64,000 bases of DNA from NCBI GenBank assembly GCA_023426245.1, contig JAFABB010000014.1, positions 1-64,000 on the forward strand, written 5' to 3'. Made by a program: the position numbers and the translations under genes. This document shows positions 37,086-45,985 of the stretch, piece after piece. Position 1 is the stretch's first letter. Every line of letters starts with the position of its first letter. This DNA is from Bacillota bacterium. Its GTDB lineage: Bacteria > Bacillota > UBA4882 > UBA8346. A model generated the notes under the pieces. That model was not told the origin of the DNA. It saw nothing but the letters and a program-made list of their open reading frames with translations, and did no database searches.

Positions 37086-38558
37086 ATGCCGATTAATATC
37101 CAAACTTTAGAATCTTCAACCCGGGAAAACCGGTTGGGGGCAATTACCGGGTATCAAGGAACCATCCAGGATCTGGCTGCCAAAGCCAGTGAATGCACCC
37201 TTAGAAATCGGGAACGCAGTTTCAGCCAGACCAGTGCTTGCAGTTCCGGTTGCGCCCAAGGGCATCTGTCCGGAATTAAGGACGCCGCCATCGTCAGTCA
37301 CGCTCCGATAGGTTGTGCCGCCGATTCGATTGGCGCCAATGTCCAAAATCAATGGGGCAACAGGGTACGAAACTGGGAGTATCATAATGTTAATTTTATT
37401 TGTTCCAATATGACCGAAGAAGATACGGTTTTTGGTGCTGCCAACAAATTACGGGAAGCGGTCCGGGAAGCTTACCGCAGATTTAACCCCAAAGCTATTT
37501 TTGTAACCACTTCATGCACTTCGGCGATTATTGGAGAAGATATCAACGGGATTTTGGATGAATTACGCGAGGAACTTCCGATTCCTTTAGCGCCGGTCTT
37601 TTGCGAAGGATTTCGTTCCAAAGTGTGGGCATCGGGTTTTGATGCCGCTTATCATGCAATTTTAACCTGGATTGTCAAACCGCCGCGGGAGAAAACCAAT
37701 GCAGTCAATATGATTAATTTCAGAGGAAGCGCCAAAGAAACGATTACCAAGATCTTAGCCCGGTTCGGATTGCGGCCGGTTTTTGTCGCCCCGTTCAGTA
37801 CCATCGAAGAGCTGTCCAAAACATCGGAATCGATTGCCACGATTAGCATTTGCGGTACCTTAGGAGGATATTTCGGCAACGGGCTGGAGGAACATTACGG
37901 GGTTCCTTATGTAAAATCCATGCAACCCCACGGCATAGCCGGAATGGACAGTTGGTTAAGGGGCCTGGGGAAGGTAGCCGGGAAAGAAAAGGAAGTGGAA
38001 GCATTCATTGCCGAAGAAAAACAACGGATTGGGCCTCAATTGGAAGAAATCCGATCCAAATTAAAGGGGAAAAAAGCCGTGGTCGGCATGGGGCCCAGTT
38101 TTGGCCATAATTACATCCGGGTCTTGGAGGAATTGGGCATCGAAGTCATTTGGGGAGCTACCTGGCATTTTGATCAGCATTATGATCATGGTAGCTGCCC
38201 GGAATCAACCATGCATATTGCCGGAAACCGGGAAAAAGACTTGCCGGTCAGTGTTTGCGATCAACAAAATTTCGAATTGCTTAATCTTTTACATCGCTTG
38301 CGGCCGGAGATCTATGTCTCTCGCCATGGCGGAACTTCTGTTTGGGCTACCAAGATGGGTATCACTTCGATCATGGTCGCTGATGAATTCAGTGCTTTTG
38401 GCTATCAGGGTTTGGTGGATTTCGGCTACCGGATTATCGATTCATTGGCCAATCGCAGCCTGGCTAAGAATTTGGCTTCCAGAGTGAAACTGCCGTATAC
38501 CGATTGGTGGCTCGCCCAGGATAGTTTTAACTTTCTAAAGGAGGTTGGGATGGTTTGA
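37086..38558 (+). CDS. Nitrogenase-like component 1, NifD-like subunit (pair 1)
   Basis: 490 residues of the oxidoreductase nitrogenase component 1 fold. Candidate P-cluster-type ligands are Cys52 or Cys56 (TSACSSGCAQG), Cys77 (SHAPIGC) and Cys144 (FVTTSCTSAIIGEDI). Cys256 (ISICGTLGGYFG) lies where NifD carries its cofactor cysteine. The stretch around the NifD cofactor histidine reads IMVADEFSAFGYQG, with no obvious histidine. A His-rich motif (WHFDQHYDHG, 360-369) replaces the NifD GYEFAHNDDY segment. It therefore differs from nitrogen-fixing NifD. No NifH, NifB, NifE or NifN lies in the window, so the reductase must be encoded elsewhere. The sulfur context suggests reduction of organosulfur substrates, as for methylthio-alkane reductase (inference). 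Confidence 0.88.
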   Translation: MPINIQTLESSTRENRLGAITGYQGTIQDLAAKASECTLRNRERSFSQTSACSSGCAQGHLSGIKDAAIVSHAPIGCAADSIGANVQNQWGNRVRNWEYHNVNFICSNMTEEDTVFGAANKLREAVREAYRRFNPKAIFVTTSCTSAIIGEDINGILDELREELPIPLAPVFCEGFRSKVWASGFDAAYHAILTWIVKPPREKTNAVNMINFRGSAKETITKILARFGLRPVFVAPFSTIEELSKTSESIATISICGTLGGYFGNGLEEHYGVPYVKSMQPHGIAGMDSWLRGLGKVAGKEKEVEAFIAEEKQRIGPQLEEIRSKLKGKKAVVGMGPSFGHNYIRVLEELGIEVIWGATWHFDQHYDHGSCPESTMHIAGNREKDLPVSVCDQQNFELLNLLHRLRPEIYVSRHGGTSVWATKMGITSIMVADEFSAFGYQGLVDFGYRIIDSLANRSLAKNLASRVKLPYTDWWLAQDSFNFLKEVGMV

Positions 38559-39880
38559 TGACAGGAGTGGTAGAACAAGTACGCCATGTTTGCGCACTCG
38601 GTGCCTTACAAACAGTCCAGGCAATTGACCGGGCTGTACCGGTATTGCATGCCGGGCCGGGTTGCGGTCAAAAGTTATGGAACGCCTTGGCGGTGGATAA
38701 CGGCTGCCAGGGTTCGGGATATATCGGCGGCCACTCGGTCCCTTCCACCAATGTCAGTGAAAAAGAGATCATTTTCGGGGGAACCAGCCGCTTAAGGGAA
38801 GTAGTGGAAAATTCTTTCAAAGTTCTGGATGCCGATTTATACGTAGTCTTAACAGGTTGTGCCGCTGACATAGTCGGGGACGATGCCGGCGAAGTTGTCA
38901 GGAGTTTTCAGGAACAGGGAAAACCAATCGTATATGCTGAAACGGGTGGATTTAAGGGTACCAATGTTTATGGGCATGAGTTGGTTTTGGAGGCCATCAT
39001 CGATCAATATCTGCCTGCAACACCGGACCAGGTGAAACCCGGCCTGGTGAACATCTGGTCGGTCGTTCCCTATCATGATCCTTTTTGGACTGGTAATTTG
39101 AAAATGATTGGCCACTTGATTTCCCAAATTGGTTTGTGTCCGAATATTATTTTCGGACCCGGGCGAGGTATCCAAGCATTGCAAAAAGTTCCCCAGGCCC
39201 AGTTTAACTTGGTGGTTTCGCCTTGGGTCGGACTCCGCACCGTAAAACATTTGCAGGAAAAATACGGGACGCCCTTTTTCCACTATCCGGTATTACCGAT
39301 CGGCCCCACCGAAACCAGTAAATTCTTGCGATCCGTAGCCGAATTTGCCGCTATTCCGGTTAAGTGTGTCGACCAGGTTATCAAGGAATCAGAAGACGAC
39401 TATTATTACTATATTGAACGCACCGCGGATGTTTTGCTGGAAACCCGTTTGATGCCGCGGCGTTTTGTCACTATCGGCGATAGTTTTTATACCTTGGGTC
39501 TTTCCCGGTTTCTCATGAATGACTTGGGCTTGTTGCCGGAGACTCAGTTTATTACCGATGCTACACCCGAGGAATATCAGGAATCAGTGGCTGCTGGATT
39601 AAATAAAGAATTGGTTGAAGGGATCCAGGCCCCGGTCATCTTTACCAATGATGGGGGACTGATTCATGAACATTTACGGGGAATTCAATTTCACAGCCGC
39701 CCTTTGATTTTGGGAAGCTCCTGGGAACGGGTATTGGCTCGGGAAATTAATGGTTATCAATTATCGATTTCGATGCCGGTTACCGACCGGATGGTGCTTA
39801 ATCGTTCCTATGTAGGATATGAAGGAGCCCAAAGGTTGATTGAAGATATTTATACGGTTGTTTTACAAGATTTCCAATAG
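38558..39880 (+). CDS. Nitrogenase-like component 1, NifK-like subunit (pair 1)
   Basis: 440 residues. The ATG at 38558 overlaps the stop of the D gene (TGATG), so the subunits are coupled. Three cysteines are placed like the P-cluster ligands of NifK: Cys12 (RHVCALGALQ), Cys36 (LHAGPGCGQK) and Cys101 (VLTGCAADIVGDD). The N-terminus is short, lacking the extension of true NifK. It presumably forms a D2K2 heterotetramer with the product of the previous gene. A terminator follows 12 bases after the stop. Confidence 0.88.
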   Translation: MTGVVEQVRHVCALGALQTVQAIDRAVPVLHAGPGCGQKLWNALAVDNGCQGSGYIGGHSVPSTNVSEKEIIFGGTSRLREVVENSFKVLDADLYVVLTGCAADIVGDDAGEVVRSFQEQGKPIVYAETGGFKGTNVYGHELVLEAIIDQYLPATPDQVKPGLVNIWSVVPYHDPFWTGNLKMIGHLISQIGLCPNIIFGPGRGIQALQKVPQAQFNLVVSPWVGLRTVKHLQEKYGTPFFHYPVLPIGPTETSKFLRSVAEFAAIPVKCVDQVIKESEDDYYYYIERTADVLLETRLMPRRFVTIGDSFYTLGLSRFLMNDLGLLPETQFITDATPEEYQESVAAGLNKELVEGIQAPVIFTNDGGLIHEHLRGIQFHSRPLILGSSWERVLAREINGYQLSISMPVTDRMVLNRSYVGYEGAQRLIEDIYTVVLQDFQ

Positions 39881-39892
39881 TTCATTGAAAGA

Positions 39893-39921
39893 AGAGAGTT
39901 TAACATCAACTCTCTTTTTTA
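39893..39921 (+). terminator. Intrinsic terminator after D/K pair 1
   Basis: AGAGAGTT (39893-39900) pairs with AACTCTCT (39908-39915), followed by TTTTTT. The HAD gene converges on it from the other side. Confidence 0.85.
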
Positions 39922-39935
39922 GTAGACAGGCTTGT

Positions 39936-40574
39936 TCAAAATTCCTCCTCAATCCACTGAATCAATACTGCTACATCTTGGAAAGCTTTAAAAGGCCGGG
40001 CTTTTTGAACTTTTTCCACTTCCGCCGTAGGAGCCCATAAGGCTCCCAGAGATAAAAGGCCTACCTCTTTGGCTGCTTGAACATCGTAAGCAGTGTCGCC
40101 TATATAAGCGACATCTTCGGGAACCATGTTCCATAAACGTAAAACTTGGCGAAGATGATCCGGTTTACGTGCGCCTTGTTCGGAGCCGGTAATAACGTGT
40201 TCAAAATAATCCGTGATTCCGGAAGCCTCCAGTGATATTTCCATGCTCTGAGGCCCTTTACCGGATACAATTGCTAAATGATACTGCTTATTTTTAAGAA
40301 GTTGCAAAGCCTCTATAATTCCTGGAAATGGCGCATTTTCTCGCACCGCTTTTTCATACTCTAATAAATAATCGTCCAATGCATCTAGCCAACAATGAGG
40401 CAGTAATTTTTTAAAGATACCTTCTTCAGTAGGCCCAAAAAGGGCGGCAATTTCTTTATCAGAATACTCGCGGCCCAAATATTTTTGAAATACTTTATGA
40501 AAAGCTATATAACAGACCGGTATTGTATCGAGTAATGTACCATCCAGGTCAAAGATAAAACCGTGTCGTTTCAT
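39936..40574 (-). CDS. HAD-superfamily phosphatase (phosphoglycolate phosphatase-like)
   Basis: About 212 residues. Motif I is FIFDLDGTLLDT, motif II IVSGKGPQSM, and motif IV YIGDTAYDVQAA with a helical cap between I and II. The ATG at 40574 follows GGGAG; an in-frame GTG lies at 40586. It is the last gene of the minus-strand operon that begins near 46.6 kb. The substrate is unknown. Confidence 0.87.
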   Translation of the reverse strand: MKRHGFIFDLDGTLLDTIPVCYIAFHKVFQKYLGREYSDKEIAALFGPTEEGIFKKLLPHCWLDALDDYLLEYEKAVRENAPFPGIIEALQLLKNKQYHLAIVSGKGPQSMEISLEASGITDYFEHVITGSEQGARKPDHLRQVLRLWNMVPEDVAYIGDTAYDVQAAKEVGLLSLGALWAPTAEVEKVQKARPFKAFQDVAVLIQWIEEEF

Positions 40575-40595
40575 ATTGGCTCCCACCTCGGAAAT

Positions 40596-41300
40596 TTAAT
40601 TTCCCGGTAAGTAAATCATCCGTTCCTGACCGCCGCAAAATTGCTTAGTCAAGCTGATCAAACGGTCGGCGGTATTCAATAAATATGTTTTATCGGTAGC
40701 AGAATTGCCTTGAATAATGTAAAAGCAATCATGGGTATCGAGCGTAACCTTAGTTTTTTCCACTTGTCTGACTTCCAGCCAGCAAAGGACATCCTGGCTG
40801 TCATCAATATAGGCATAATCGCCGGGTCTCAATTTTTTCGGTTCATTGGCGCCGATGGGCCAAAAGTTTTCCGTTCCATCCAGCAAACGGATTTGAACAT
40901 TTCCGGAAATACGTTCAATATCGTGAGCACCGAGAGCCAGACGGGTTTCAATCGAAACCAGGTTATAAATGTCTACTAATAAATTGATATGAGGCATCTT
41001 TCCGGTTTTCAACAGGTAACTTAATAAATTTTCCGAGGCAGCGATGGTCTCGCGGTTGGAATGAGCAATTTTCTCATGTAACTGTTTGAAACCTTGTATT
41101 ACGAGGTCTTCATTAATCTGATCCTTGGTGAGTCTGGGTAAAATTTTCTGGAGTCCTTCATTTTTGACTATCTCAAAATCCGGGTCTGATTCCTTATTTT
41201 GAAGATCGGTCATTATAAAACAAATAGCATTCCAGCCCAGGAGTTTCACTGGATCGGCGACTTCAAATGTTAGCGTGGATGGATGGGTAATAAGCGTCAT
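40596..41300 (-). CDS. B3/4-domain protein (phenylalanyl-tRNA synthetase beta-type domain)
   Basis: 234 residues resembling stand-alone B3/B4 domain proteins: LLVDIYNLVSIETRLALGAHDIERI and, later, PGDYAYIDDSQDVLCWL are the recognisable blocks (quoted in part: LVDIYNLVS, ALGAHD). Such proteins are thought to handle or edit aminoacyl or amino-acid ligands, but function is poorly known. AAAGGAG precedes the ATG. Its place after metY, in a sulfur operon, is unexplained. It might act on misacylated sulfur amino acids (speculative). Confidence 0.75.
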   Translation of the reverse strand: MTLITHPSTLTFEVADPVKLLGWNAICFIMTDLQNKESDPDFEIVKNEGLQKILPRLTKDQINEDLVIQGFKQLHEKIAHSNRETIAASENLLSYLLKTGKMPHINLLVDIYNLVSIETRLALGAHDIERISGNVQIRLLDGTENFWPIGANEPKKLRPGDYAYIDDSQDVLCWLEVRQVEKTKVTLDTHDCFYIIQGNSATDKTYLLNTADRLISLTKQFCGGQERMIYLPGN

Positions 41301-41339
41301 GAGTAGGATGCTCCTTTTGATAAACTACTTTCAGTCATC

Positions 41340-42659
41340 TTATATTTTTATTGATCGGCATGATGGGTTTTTCAGAGCCTGGCTCAAATCATTGATCAAA
41401 TCCTGAGCATCTTCGATGCCTACCGATAATCGCAAAGTATCATCGAAGACTCCGGCTTGATTTTTAATTTCCTCCGGTAACCCATAATGCGTTGAAGTCG
41501 CCGGGTGGACAATTAATGATTTCGCATCCCCCACGTTGACCATATAGTCGAATATTCGCACTTTCTCCAGTACCCGCCGGGCAGCATTCAATCCACCTTT
41601 AAGACGTACTGCTAAAATAGCTCCGGCACCCTTGGGAAAATACTTTTGAGCCAGTTTATAATAAGGGCTGCCGGGTAAGGATGGGTAGAAAACTTCTAAC
41701 ACGGCCGGATGATTGTTTAGGAAGGAGGCCACCTTTAGGGCATTATCGGTATGACGTTGCATACGCAATGAAAGAGTTTCAATCCCCTGAATCAGATAAA
41801 AAGCACTTTGCGGGCTGAGATGGGAGCCGAAATCCGTCAGATAATTCATCCGCAATCGACGGGTAAAGGCAGTCAACTTAAGATAATCATTGTCGATATT
41901 TCCCTTGTGTTCCTCAAAGAATTGTTCAAAAGCTGGAAACTTACCGTTAAACCAATTAAACCCGCCTTTTTCCACCACGATGCCACTAATAATGGTGCCA
42001 TGTCCACCAAGGTATTTAGTAGCGGAATGACATACGATATCCGCCCCAAAATCAAAAGGACGAAGCAGATAAGGTGTGGCAAAAGTGTTATCAACAATAA
42101 GCGGGATTCCGTTTTCATGAGCAATTCCGGCCGCTTCTTCAATATCGATAATATTCATCCCTGGATTTCCTAATGATTCAATATACAACCCTTTTGTCTT
42201 GGGTGTTATGGCCGCCCGGTATGAATCCGGTGATTCAGGAGCTTCTACCCAATTCGTTACAATTCCATATTGGGGCAATACTTTTTGTAACAGTTTGGTA
42301 CTACCGCCATACAAAGTTTTTACAGCAGCCAGTTCATCCCCAGCCTGAGCCAGGTTTAAAAAAGTATTGGAGATGGCGCTCATGCCGGAACTCATGGATA
42401 AAGCGGCAGCGCCCCCCTCGAGTGAAGCAATTCGTTTTTCCAGTACGTCATTGGTAGGATTACTGAAACGGACATAAGAATAGCCCTCTTCTTCATATGA
42501 AAAAAGTCGGCTGCAACGTTCGAAATCTCCGAGTTCAAAAGCAGCTGTTTGATAAATGGGTACTGCTTTGGAACGAAAATGTTGTTTGGGATTATATCCC
42601 GCATGTAATTGCTTAGTGTCAAAACCAAGACTTTTATCATCGAAAGCTTCATAACTCAT
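41340..42659 (-). CDS. metY: O-acetylhomoserine sulfhydrylase
   Basis: 439 residues, the longer form of the trans-sulfuration family typical for O-acetylhomoserine aminocarboxypropyltransferases. PLP-lysine is Lys215 (HSATKYLGGHG); GFDTKQLHAGY at the N-terminus and a 40-residue insertion after GHGTIISG are diagnostic. It condenses O-acetylhomoserine with sulfide or methanethiol. Methanethiol incorporation gives methionine directly, so it would be a natural acceptor for a C-S bond-cleaving enzyme that releases methanethiol (inference). It follows the transporter genes by 4 bases. Confidence 0.93.
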   Translation of the reverse strand: MSYEAFDDKSLGFDTKQLHAGYNPKQHFRSKAVPIYQTAAFELGDFERCSRLFSYEEEGYSYVRFSNPTNDVLEKRIASLEGGAAALSMSSGMSAISNTFLNLAQAGDELAAVKTLYGGSTKLLQKVLPQYGIVTNWVEAPESPDSYRAAITPKTKGLYIESLGNPGMNIIDIEEAAGIAHENGIPLIVDNTFATPYLLRPFDFGADIVCHSATKYLGGHGTIISGIVVEKGGFNWFNGKFPAFEQFFEEHKGNIDNDYLKLTAFTRRLRMNYLTDFGSHLSPQSAFYLIQGIETLSLRMQRHTDNALKVASFLNNHPAVLEVFYPSLPGSPYYKLAQKYFPKGAGAILAVRLKGGLNAARRVLEKVRIFDYMVNVGDAKSLIVHPATSTHYGLPEEIKNQAGVFDDTLRLSVGIEDAQDLINDLSQALKNPSCRSIKI

Positions 42660-42663
42660 GAGA

Positions 42664-43299
42664 TCATCTCTTTTCTCCGCGAACTTTTAGAATGATTTTT
42701 TTCTCTATTTGGGATAGTGTTTGGTTCGCCACAATAGCCAGCAATGAAGCCAGAATGGTCCCCCATAAGATTTTTTCAGTATTATGCGTGCGGAGTCCGT
42801 CGAACAGGATTGTCCCCAGACCGCCGGCATTGATTGCAGAAGCGATGGTAGCGATGCCGATCGAAGATACTATGGAAATCCGGATACCTGCAATAATCAT
42901 TGGACTGGCAAGTGGGAATTTAACTCCCCAAAAAGATTGCCAAGCTGACATCCCCATCCCGGTAGCAGCCTCAACGATTGCCGGGTTGATGGCATTAAAC
43001 CCCGCCAGTATATTTCGCACCAAGATAAATTGGTTATATAGCATTAAAACCAGAACCGCTGTTTTGGTACCTAGTCCGAAGAACGGTATGAGCAAGGCAA
43101 AAAGAGCCAAACTTGGAATGGAATAAATAATCCCGAAAATACTGATTATAATTTGAGAAATCAGGCGGGAACGCATGATGAGGGAAGTAAGGAAGAACGC
43201 CAGGAAAATGGAGAGAATAATGGTGATGCTCACAATCTCCAAATGTTCCATAAAAGCATTCCATAGTTTATCGTGATACTTTAGAAAAAAGACCAGCAT
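42664..43299 (-). CDS. OpuC-type ABC permease (first)
   Basis: About 211 residues with 5-6 membrane helices. BPD_transp_1 motifs are VEAATGMGMSAWQSF and IASAINAGGLGTILFDG. The start at 43299 has AGGAGG upstream and overlaps the ATPase stop (TGATG). Together with the permease at 45986, it completes an OpuCABCD-like importer for quaternary ammonium compounds. Confidence 0.9.
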   Translation of the reverse strand: MLVFFLKYHDKLWNAFMEHLEIVSITIILSIFLAFFLTSLIMRSRLISQIIISIFGIIYSIPSLALFALLIPFFGLGTKTAVLVLMLYNQFILVRNILAGFNAINPAIVEAATGMGMSAWQSFWGVKFPLASPMIIAGIRISIVSSIGIATIASAINAGGLGTILFDGLRTHNTEKILWGTILASLLAIVANQTLSQIEKKIILKVRGEKR

Positions 43300-44078
43300 C
43301 AAATATAACCTCCTATTCCTATATTCCATTCTTGACGCTGTTCTTCAACAGAATTGACAAGTCTGGCTACAAACTCATTGGCAGGTCTTTTGCGAATTTC
43401 TTTGGAGGGAGCATATTGTTGCACCCGGCCCTGATCCATAATTAAAACATGGTTCCCTAATTTGAAGGCTTCGTTAATATCGTGAGTGACAAACAGTATG
43501 GTTTTATGAAATTTACTTTGAATTTTGAGCAGTTCATTTTGGAGATTAATCCGGGTAATGGCGTCAATAGCGCCGAAGGGTTCATCCATCAGCATCAGTT
43601 CCGGATCGGCTGCCAGCGCCCGGGCTAGACCGACCCTTTGCTGCTGGCCGCCGGAAAGTTGACTCGGAAAACGCCGCATAAATTCATCCGGGTTTAATTC
43701 CACCAGCTCCAAGAGGTCGATGACTTTTTTCTCGATTTTTTGCCGGTTCCAACCTAATATTTTGGGAACCGTGGCGATATTATCACCGATGGTCATATGA
43801 GGAAACAAGCCGATCTGCTGGATAACGTACCCGATTTTGCGGCGTAATTGGACAGGGTTTAGGCTTTGAATCGGTTCGCCGAAAAGTAGAATTTCTCCGT
43901 GATCCGGTTCATATAAACGGTTGACCATTTTTAGCAGGGTCGTTTTTCCACAACCTGAGGTACCTAAAATGGTCACGATCTCGCCTTCATTGACTTTTAA
44001 ACTAACTTCGGAAACAGCGTCGTAATTAGCCTTTGGGAAACGCTTGCTAATAGACTGAAATTCAACCGCTATGCCCAT
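43299..44078 (-). CDS. OpuCA/ProV-type ABC ATPase
   Basis: About 259 residues from MGIAVEFQSISKRF; AAAGGAAAAG lies upstream. Walker A is GTSGCGKTT, the signature LSGGQQQRVG, Walker B LMLMDEPFGAID. Length is short, so the C-terminal CBS pair found in many OpuCA proteins is missing; osmotic gating by CBS domains is therefore unlikely. Its start overlaps the end of the Fe-S protein gene by 10 bases. Confidence 0.9.
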   Translation of the reverse strand: MGIAVEFQSISKRFPKANYDAVSEVSLKVNEGEIVTILGTSGCGKTTLLKMVNRLYEPDHGEILLFGEPIQSLNPVQLRRKIGYVIQQIGLFPHMTIGDNIATVPKILGWNRQKIEKKVIDLLELVELNPDEFMRRFPSQLSGGQQQRVGLARALAADPELMLMDEPFGAIDAITRINLQNELLKIQSKFHKTILFVTHDINEAFKLGNHVLIMDQGRVQQYAPSKEIRKRPANEFVARLVNSVEEQRQEWNIGIGGYI

Positions 44079-45016
44079 GGTTCTTTTCCTTTCTTGACGA
44101 TCTGGATGGCGCCGGCCGGACAGCATTCTCCGCATAGTCCACAGCCTCTGCATCGTTCAGGGTGATATTGAATGACCTGATGGTTTTGTTCAAAAACCCC
44201 AAAAAGACATCTTTTGGTGCAAATTCCGCAGCTCACACAGGTTCCCCGGTGAAAAACGGCAATTGATAAAGCGGCGGGCCAATCCGGATGACTTTGCCGC
44301 ACCCGCTGCGCCCTGAAAAGATAACAACAATCGACGCAACAATTGCAAATCCCTCCTGGATTGATGGTATGAATCAAACCTGCTTTGTCCGCCCTTTCCA
44401 ATACTTCCCGGGCTTGTTCTTTGGTTATCGGTTTTGACCATCCCCGGTGGGAAAAAGTATTAATACCGCCCCGGAATGAGATGCAAACATCGGTCGGAAA
44501 ATCGCAATTGCCGGCTAAAGTCCGGCAATCGCATTTATTTAGCCATATCTGAGCAGTGGTTGAATGAAGATAATCCTTCGCTTCTTCCAGCGTAACAACC
44601 TGATCGGCTGTAGGAGTTGACGAATCAGGAGCAAGTCTCTTCAAATAAGATTCGAAATACCATTTGTCAAGGGCGACCTGAGTTTTGCGCGGCAGCGCCC
44701 GATAGGAAAGAGACTCCGATATAGCGAAAATATCCAGACGAGTGTAAAAACTGCCAATTTTATATTGGGTCTTGGTTTCATCCACCCATTGAATAACGCC
44801 TCTTTTGTAGGCACTATCCAACAAAGAGCTTACCCGGTCTATGGTCCATAAATCTCCGTTTTTCATTCGAAGTGTATGGTGAACTTCACTTACTGTAAAA
44901 GATTCATGTTCCATAGACTCGATTAACAGTATCTCTTGAGGATCAACAATTTGATCCATTACGCTTAAAGCCGCTTCAGGCACTTGAAACCGTTCATTAA
45001 ACCGGGTTAATGCCAT
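44069..45016 (-). CDS. Winged-helix/ferredoxin-type multi-cluster Fe-S protein
   Basis: 315 residues from MALTRFNERF (GGTGGAG upstream). The N-terminal about 100 residues look helical, winged-helix-like. The middle has two cysteine groups: C162, C164, C171, C178, and C224, C226, C227, C230, C231 (ICNCCVDCC). The C-terminus is a two-[4Fe-4S] ferredoxin domain (C260/C263/C266/C270 and C289/C292/C295/C299). Similar 4Fe-4S proteins occur in anaerobes but lack a firm function. Its presence inside an ABC transporter operon is odd. It may donate electrons to a reductase acting on the imported compound, or to the nitrogenase-like enzymes (inference). Confidence 0.8.
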   Translation of the reverse strand: MALTRFNERFQVPEAALSVMDQIVDPQEILLIESMEHESFTVSEVHHTLRMKNGDLWTIDRVSSLLDSAYKRGVIQWVDETKTQYKIGSFYTRLDIFAISESLSYRALPRKTQVALDKWYFESYLKRLAPDSSTPTADQVVTLEEAKDYLHSTTAQIWLNKCDCRTLAGNCDFPTDVCISFRGGINTFSHRGWSKPITKEQAREVLERADKAGLIHTINPGGICNCCVDCCYLFRAQRVRQSHPDWPAALSIAVFHRGTCVSCGICTKRCLFGVFEQNHQVIQYHPERCRGCGLCGECCPAGAIQIVKKGKEPWA

Positions 45017-45057
45017 AAGAATCTCCACCTTGAAGGTTGCGCACATGCGCTTTATCT

Positions 45058-45963
45058 TTACTTGGTAATTTCTTTTTTGATGGAACCGTAATACTCTTTG
45101 GCCACATCGGTGTATTCTCGCTTTTTAACATCAATTTCCGCGTTGAGCTTGATGATTTTTTCATTATCGATGGTTGCGGTGACTTTATTGATAATGGTTG
45201 CAAGTTTCGGATTCTTGTCTAAAATTTCTTTCCGGAGGATTGGGGCGATATTATAGGGTGGCCAAACTTGCTTATCATCGACCAACACGAAGAATTTTTT
45301 GTCAACCAGATTGCCTTCAGTGGTATAGGCGACCGCTAAATCCGCTTTGTCATTGGTCAATACGTCATATTTGAGTGAGTTATCAAAAACCGCCTTGGAT
45401 TTAAAAGCAAATTTTCCATAGGCTTTTTCTAATGCCGGCAGTCCGTCCTCCCGGATATCGAATTCACCTTGAGAAGCAAAACGAATTTGGCCGGCATTTT
45501 TTTGTAAATCGGAGAGGGTCTTAATACCCAATTTTTCAGCAATGCTGCGATTGATAACTAAGCCTTGACTGTCATTGGCAGCAGCATAATTCAGCCATAC
45601 AATATTGAACTTTTTAAGGTATTCCGATTTAACAATTGCATATACTTTTTGGGGATCTGTGACTAAATCGTGTTTTAAGATAGCCAACAAGCCGGTACCG
45701 GTATATTCGGGATAAAGATCAATTTCTTTATTGATGATGGCTGTATGTACCACTGAACTAGCAATATTCAGTTTACGTTCAACCTTGTAACCATTATCCT
45801 CCAGTGCCAAAGCGTAGATTTCCCCTAAAACCAGCGATTCGGTAAAATTCTTGGAACCAACCCGAATGGGAGAACTTTGGGCCCCAAAGCCCTCTGTATA
45901 TGTGAAGAGGGTGGCCAAAAGAAAAACTGTTACGAAAAAACCAATCATTTTATTTTTGCGCAT
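45058..45963 (-). CDS. OpuCC/ProX-type quaternary amine binding protein
   Basis: 301 residues. The signal peptide ends in GFGAQSS (no lipobox). The OpuAC domain is clear from RVGSKNFTESLVLGE, DLYPEYTGTGL and the C-terminal two-lobe pattern. TAGGAGGA precedes the ATG. Family members bind betaine, choline or carnitine; a relative, EgtU, binds ergothioneine, a sulfur-containing betaine. The sulfur context makes a sulfur betaine (ergothioneine, DMSP) an attractive ligand (inference). Confidence 0.9.
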   Translation of the reverse strand: MRKNKMIGFFVTVFLLATLFTYTEGFGAQSSPIRVGSKNFTESLVLGEIYALALEDNGYKVERKLNIASSVVHTAIINKEIDLYPEYTGTGLLAILKHDLVTDPQKVYAIVKSEYLKKFNIVWLNYAAANDSQGLVINRSIAEKLGIKTLSDLQKNAGQIRFASQGEFDIREDGLPALEKAYGKFAFKSKAVFDNSLKYDVLTNDKADLAVAYTTEGNLVDKKFFVLVDDKQVWPPYNIAPILRKEILDKNPKLATIINKVTATIDNEKIIKLNAEIDVKKREYTDVAKEYYGSIKKEITK

Positions 45964-45985
45964 GATAAATCCTCCTAATTTATAT

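Noticed and set aside
43299..44078. Missing ATPase of the SsuA/SsuC-type transporter
   Set aside because: The protein is of the OpuCA/ProV type and is overlapped by its own permease gene in an operon on the other strand.
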